The notes under the pieces were generated by a model, which worked only from the letters and a program-made list of their open reading frames with translations, searched no databases and was not told where the DNA came from. Both the position numbers and the translations under genes were made by a program. A stretch of DNA of 36,397 nt from a virus, in IMG/VR virus record IMGVR_UViG_3300029922_000183, positions 1 to 36,397 of that record; one strand, 5' to 3'. Each line of letters begins with the position of its first letter. Position 1 is the first letter of the stretch. Of the stretch, positions 34,541 to 36,397 are shown piece by piece.

Positions 34541-36397
34541 TGGCTAATATTTACCAAACCAGTTATTGTAATCAAGGTCATGACCTAACCACTGGAAAAC
34601 CAGTAGGTCACGAGTGTTACATTCTACCTCCTGCTGCCCTTGAGGCTGAACGAACCGGAGATGTGGATAGGGCTCATCAAATTATTGAGAGAAGTAAATC
34701 TACACTGCCTTTCTGGGGTCGGATAGCTAGTAAAGAAGGAAAACAGACTATGGCTAACATAACAAAAGAAGCAGCAGACAAGGCAATTCTTCAGGTCATT
34801 GCTAACTTAAAGCAGAAGTTCGCTGAGTTGGATGCATTGGATGAAGAGTTCGCCGACCTCGACGCCTCCGCTCCCATGGACATGATGGACACGGGTGTGG
34901 GTGAACAGTTTAACCTCCTCTCCGATAAGCGTGAGGAACTCGAACAAGAGATTCGCTCGATGCGTGAACGAGTGCAGCTTATCTCCGAGTGGGAAAAGTT
35001 TAAGGGCAGTGGTTGGAGTGATGATATCCAATCCGAGCTAAACTCTCTCGACCAACAGTTTTCGAACATTGCGGACGGAGCATCATCTGATCCATTGGGA
35101 GCACCCTCGCTTCCTTCGGCCCCTCTCTCACCTGAGATACCGGACGCTCCCCTTCTTCCTCCAACTCCTGATATTCCGGCAGATGCGTCTATCGAGCCAT
35201 CACTTGATGAACCAGCCATAGAGCCAACGCCCGAAGCGGCACCTGACGCTCCCCCGGCTGAACCAGAACCTCTTGCTCCACCGATGGCAAGCACTAAAAA
35301 CTCAAAAATCAACGAAAAAACTAACTATGGACTCCAAGATAAGAAGGGGTCTAAAAATCCCTCTGACTTGAAGAAAGGCGATACTCACATGGCAAATCAA
35401 CCTACCAAGCCCACATCCTCATTGAAGGAGAAGCTTGCCGAGGCTAAGAACAAGCGGGAGGCGATTACTAAGGAGGCCAAGACCCGTGTGGCATCCGCGT
35501 GGACTATCGCCAAGACAATGCTCCCCACGGCTCCGGACGCGGTGAAGAAGGCTTTCGCAGCTTCTCTCCTAACCAACTCTACGCAAGTGCTCACGGCGGC
35601 ACTTCGTCAGACTGCTATCAATGCCCACAACACCAAGCTTGCTGAGACTTTCAAGGAAGTTCACAAGGTTGAGTTGAACGATCTGTTGGAAGACCCGTCT
35701 GTTCTCAACGCTGAGAAGAAGTCAGTCGAGAGCGAATTGAAGGGTGATGCCAAGTCCGCTGGCAAGGTAGCCGATGACCGCAAGGAATCCGGCCCTCAGC
35801 CTGACAAGTACGATGATGGCCGTCACAACTCTGAGCCAAAGCAAATCGACGCTTCCAAGGCTGGTGATCGTCCAGATGCTGGCGAGAAGCCCGGTCAGAC
35901 TCAGAACCTGTCTGATGGCAAGAACGCTGGTGCCAAGAAGGCTTGCGTTGGCAAGGATTGCACTGGCTGCACCAACAAGGACTGCAAGGGTAAGAAGGCT
36001 GGCGTGAAGAAGGCCGAATTCCCACCGGCTGAAGGCGGAGCCCCGGCTCCTGAAGCTCCTGCTGAGGCACCCGTTGACGATGCTCCAGTAGAAGATGAGG
36101 CTCCAGTTGAGGAATCCCCCATGGGTGAACTACCCCCTGTTGAGGACAACCCCGAAGCTGAGGCCACCGAGATTCTGACGGATGAAAAGAAGCAGGTTCT
36201 CGAAGAGAAGATTGACGAAGCACAACAGGCTATCCACGCTATCGAGGAAGAACTCAACGTTGAACGTGACGAAGAGCTTGACCTTGCTAAGCTTGACGGT
36301 TCCGAGAGCGGCTTTGAGGGTCTGGAAGACCTTGAAGGTGAAGAGGAAGGTCTTGAAGGTGGACTTGAGGGCGATGGCGACGAGCATGAGCATGAGC
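34540..36397 (+). CDS. large acidic/proline-rich protein, 3' end outside the window
   Basis: Open through at least 619 codons with no stop. It starts MANIYQTSYCNQGHDLTTGK with a short Cys/His patch. A coiled-coil follows (REELEQEIRSMRERVQLISE), then a long proline/acidic linker. A second helical part near MANQPTKPTSSLKEKLAEAK (internal ATG at about 35389 with AAAGG upstream) may be an internal start. Later come CVGKDCTGCTNKDCKGKK, a Cys-rich patch, and a very acidic end. It resembles phage head scaffold or core proteins in composition. No family is recognised. Confidence 0.55.
   Translation, partial: MANIYQTSYCNQGHDLTTGKPVGHECYILPPAALEAERTGDVDRAHQIIERSKSTLPFWGRIASKEGKQTMANITKEAADKAILQVIANLKQKFAELDALDEEFADLDASAPMDMMDTGVGEQFNLLSDKREELEQEIRSMRERVQLISEWEKFKGSGWSDDIQSELNSLDQQFSNIADGASSDPLGAPSLPSAPLSPEIPDAPLLPPTPDIPADASIEPSLDEPAIEPTPEAAPDAPPAEPEPLAPPMASTKNSKINEKTNYGLQDKKGSKNPSDLKKGDTHMANQPTKPTSSLKEKLAEAKNKREAITKEAKTRVASAWTIAKTMLPTAPDAVKKAFAASLLTNSTQVLTAALRQTAINAHNTKLAETFKEVHKVELNDLLEDPSVLNAEKKSVESELKGDAKSAGKVADDRKESGPQPDKYDDGRHNSEPKQIDASKAGDRPDAGEKPGQTQNLSDGKNAGAKKACVGKDCTGCTNKDCKGKKAGVKKAEFPPAEGGAPAPEAPAEAPVDDAPVEDEAPVEESPMGELPPVEDNPEAEATEILTDEKKQVLEEKIDEAQQAIHAIEEELNVERDEELDLAKLDGSESGFEGLEDLEGEEEGLEGGLEGDGDEHEHE

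Overview
The window is a gene-dense piece of a large tailed-phage genome, most likely a contractile-tailed (myovirus-like) phage. Every supported gene is on the + strand. Many neighbours overlap by 1-13 bases, often as ATGA or TAATG junctions. There is a tRNA cluster, several free-standing homing endonucleases and an intein, and the right half carries a recognisable virion block. Base composition is about half G+C. The host cannot be named from sequence alone. At least six genes have a TATTAG- or TATACT-like box 4-6 nt before ATG and no Shine-Dalgarno sequence, which suggests leaderless transcripts and therefore a host that uses them.

Region 1 (1-2400) is a tRNA cluster with very small genes packed between the tRNAs. 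It holds six threonine tRNAs (anticodons CGT, GGT three times, TGT twice) and one glutamine tRNA; a second glutamine tRNA lies at 6093. An HNH endonuclease and a 45-residue ORF both take their stop codon from inside a downstream tRNA-Thr(GGT). Region 2 (2600-6270) is an early-type operon: an RNA-ligase-like nucleotidyltransferase, thioredoxin, a small membrane protein, a Pth2-like protein, a protein with a Tat-like leader, zinc ribbons and unknowns.

Region 3 (6290-9580) is the most unusual part. Three tandem structured RNA elements precede a 736-residue protein with a C-terminal TerD-like domain. A fourth, divergent element hides the ribosome binding site of a GIY-YIG endonuclease gene, and a fifth canonical element encodes the last codons of that gene. 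A strong terminator follows. The elements share a fixed core, have perfect closing stems of differing sequence, and have an inner helix that covaries (GCAG/CTGC, GCAA/TTGC, GGAG/CTCC). I do not recognise this RNA family.

Region 4 (9600-18940) holds small unknowns, a UvrD/PcrA-type helicase interrupted by a 284-residue intein, a two-enzyme NAD+ module (NMN adenylyltransferase-Nudix plus nicotinamide phosphoribosyltransferase), a nest of overlapping tiny genes, and a DUF1599/Nmad1-like gene. The NAD module converts nicotinamide to NAD+ and matches the phage pathway known to restore NAD+ after NAD-depleting immunity.

Region 5 (19005-36397) is the virion block: several structural proteins, a zinc-ribbon protein, a giant tail sheath with inserted repeated domains, a tube-like protein, a protein with an ADP-ribosyltransferase-like N-terminus and a long Asp/Glu repeat, a prohead-protease-like protein, and the 5' part of a long acidic/proline-rich protein that runs off the window. 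The NAD+, RNA-ligase, TerD-like, Pth2-like and tRNA genes together suggest a phage that maintains its own NAD+ and RNA/translation pools against host attack; this linkage is inference.
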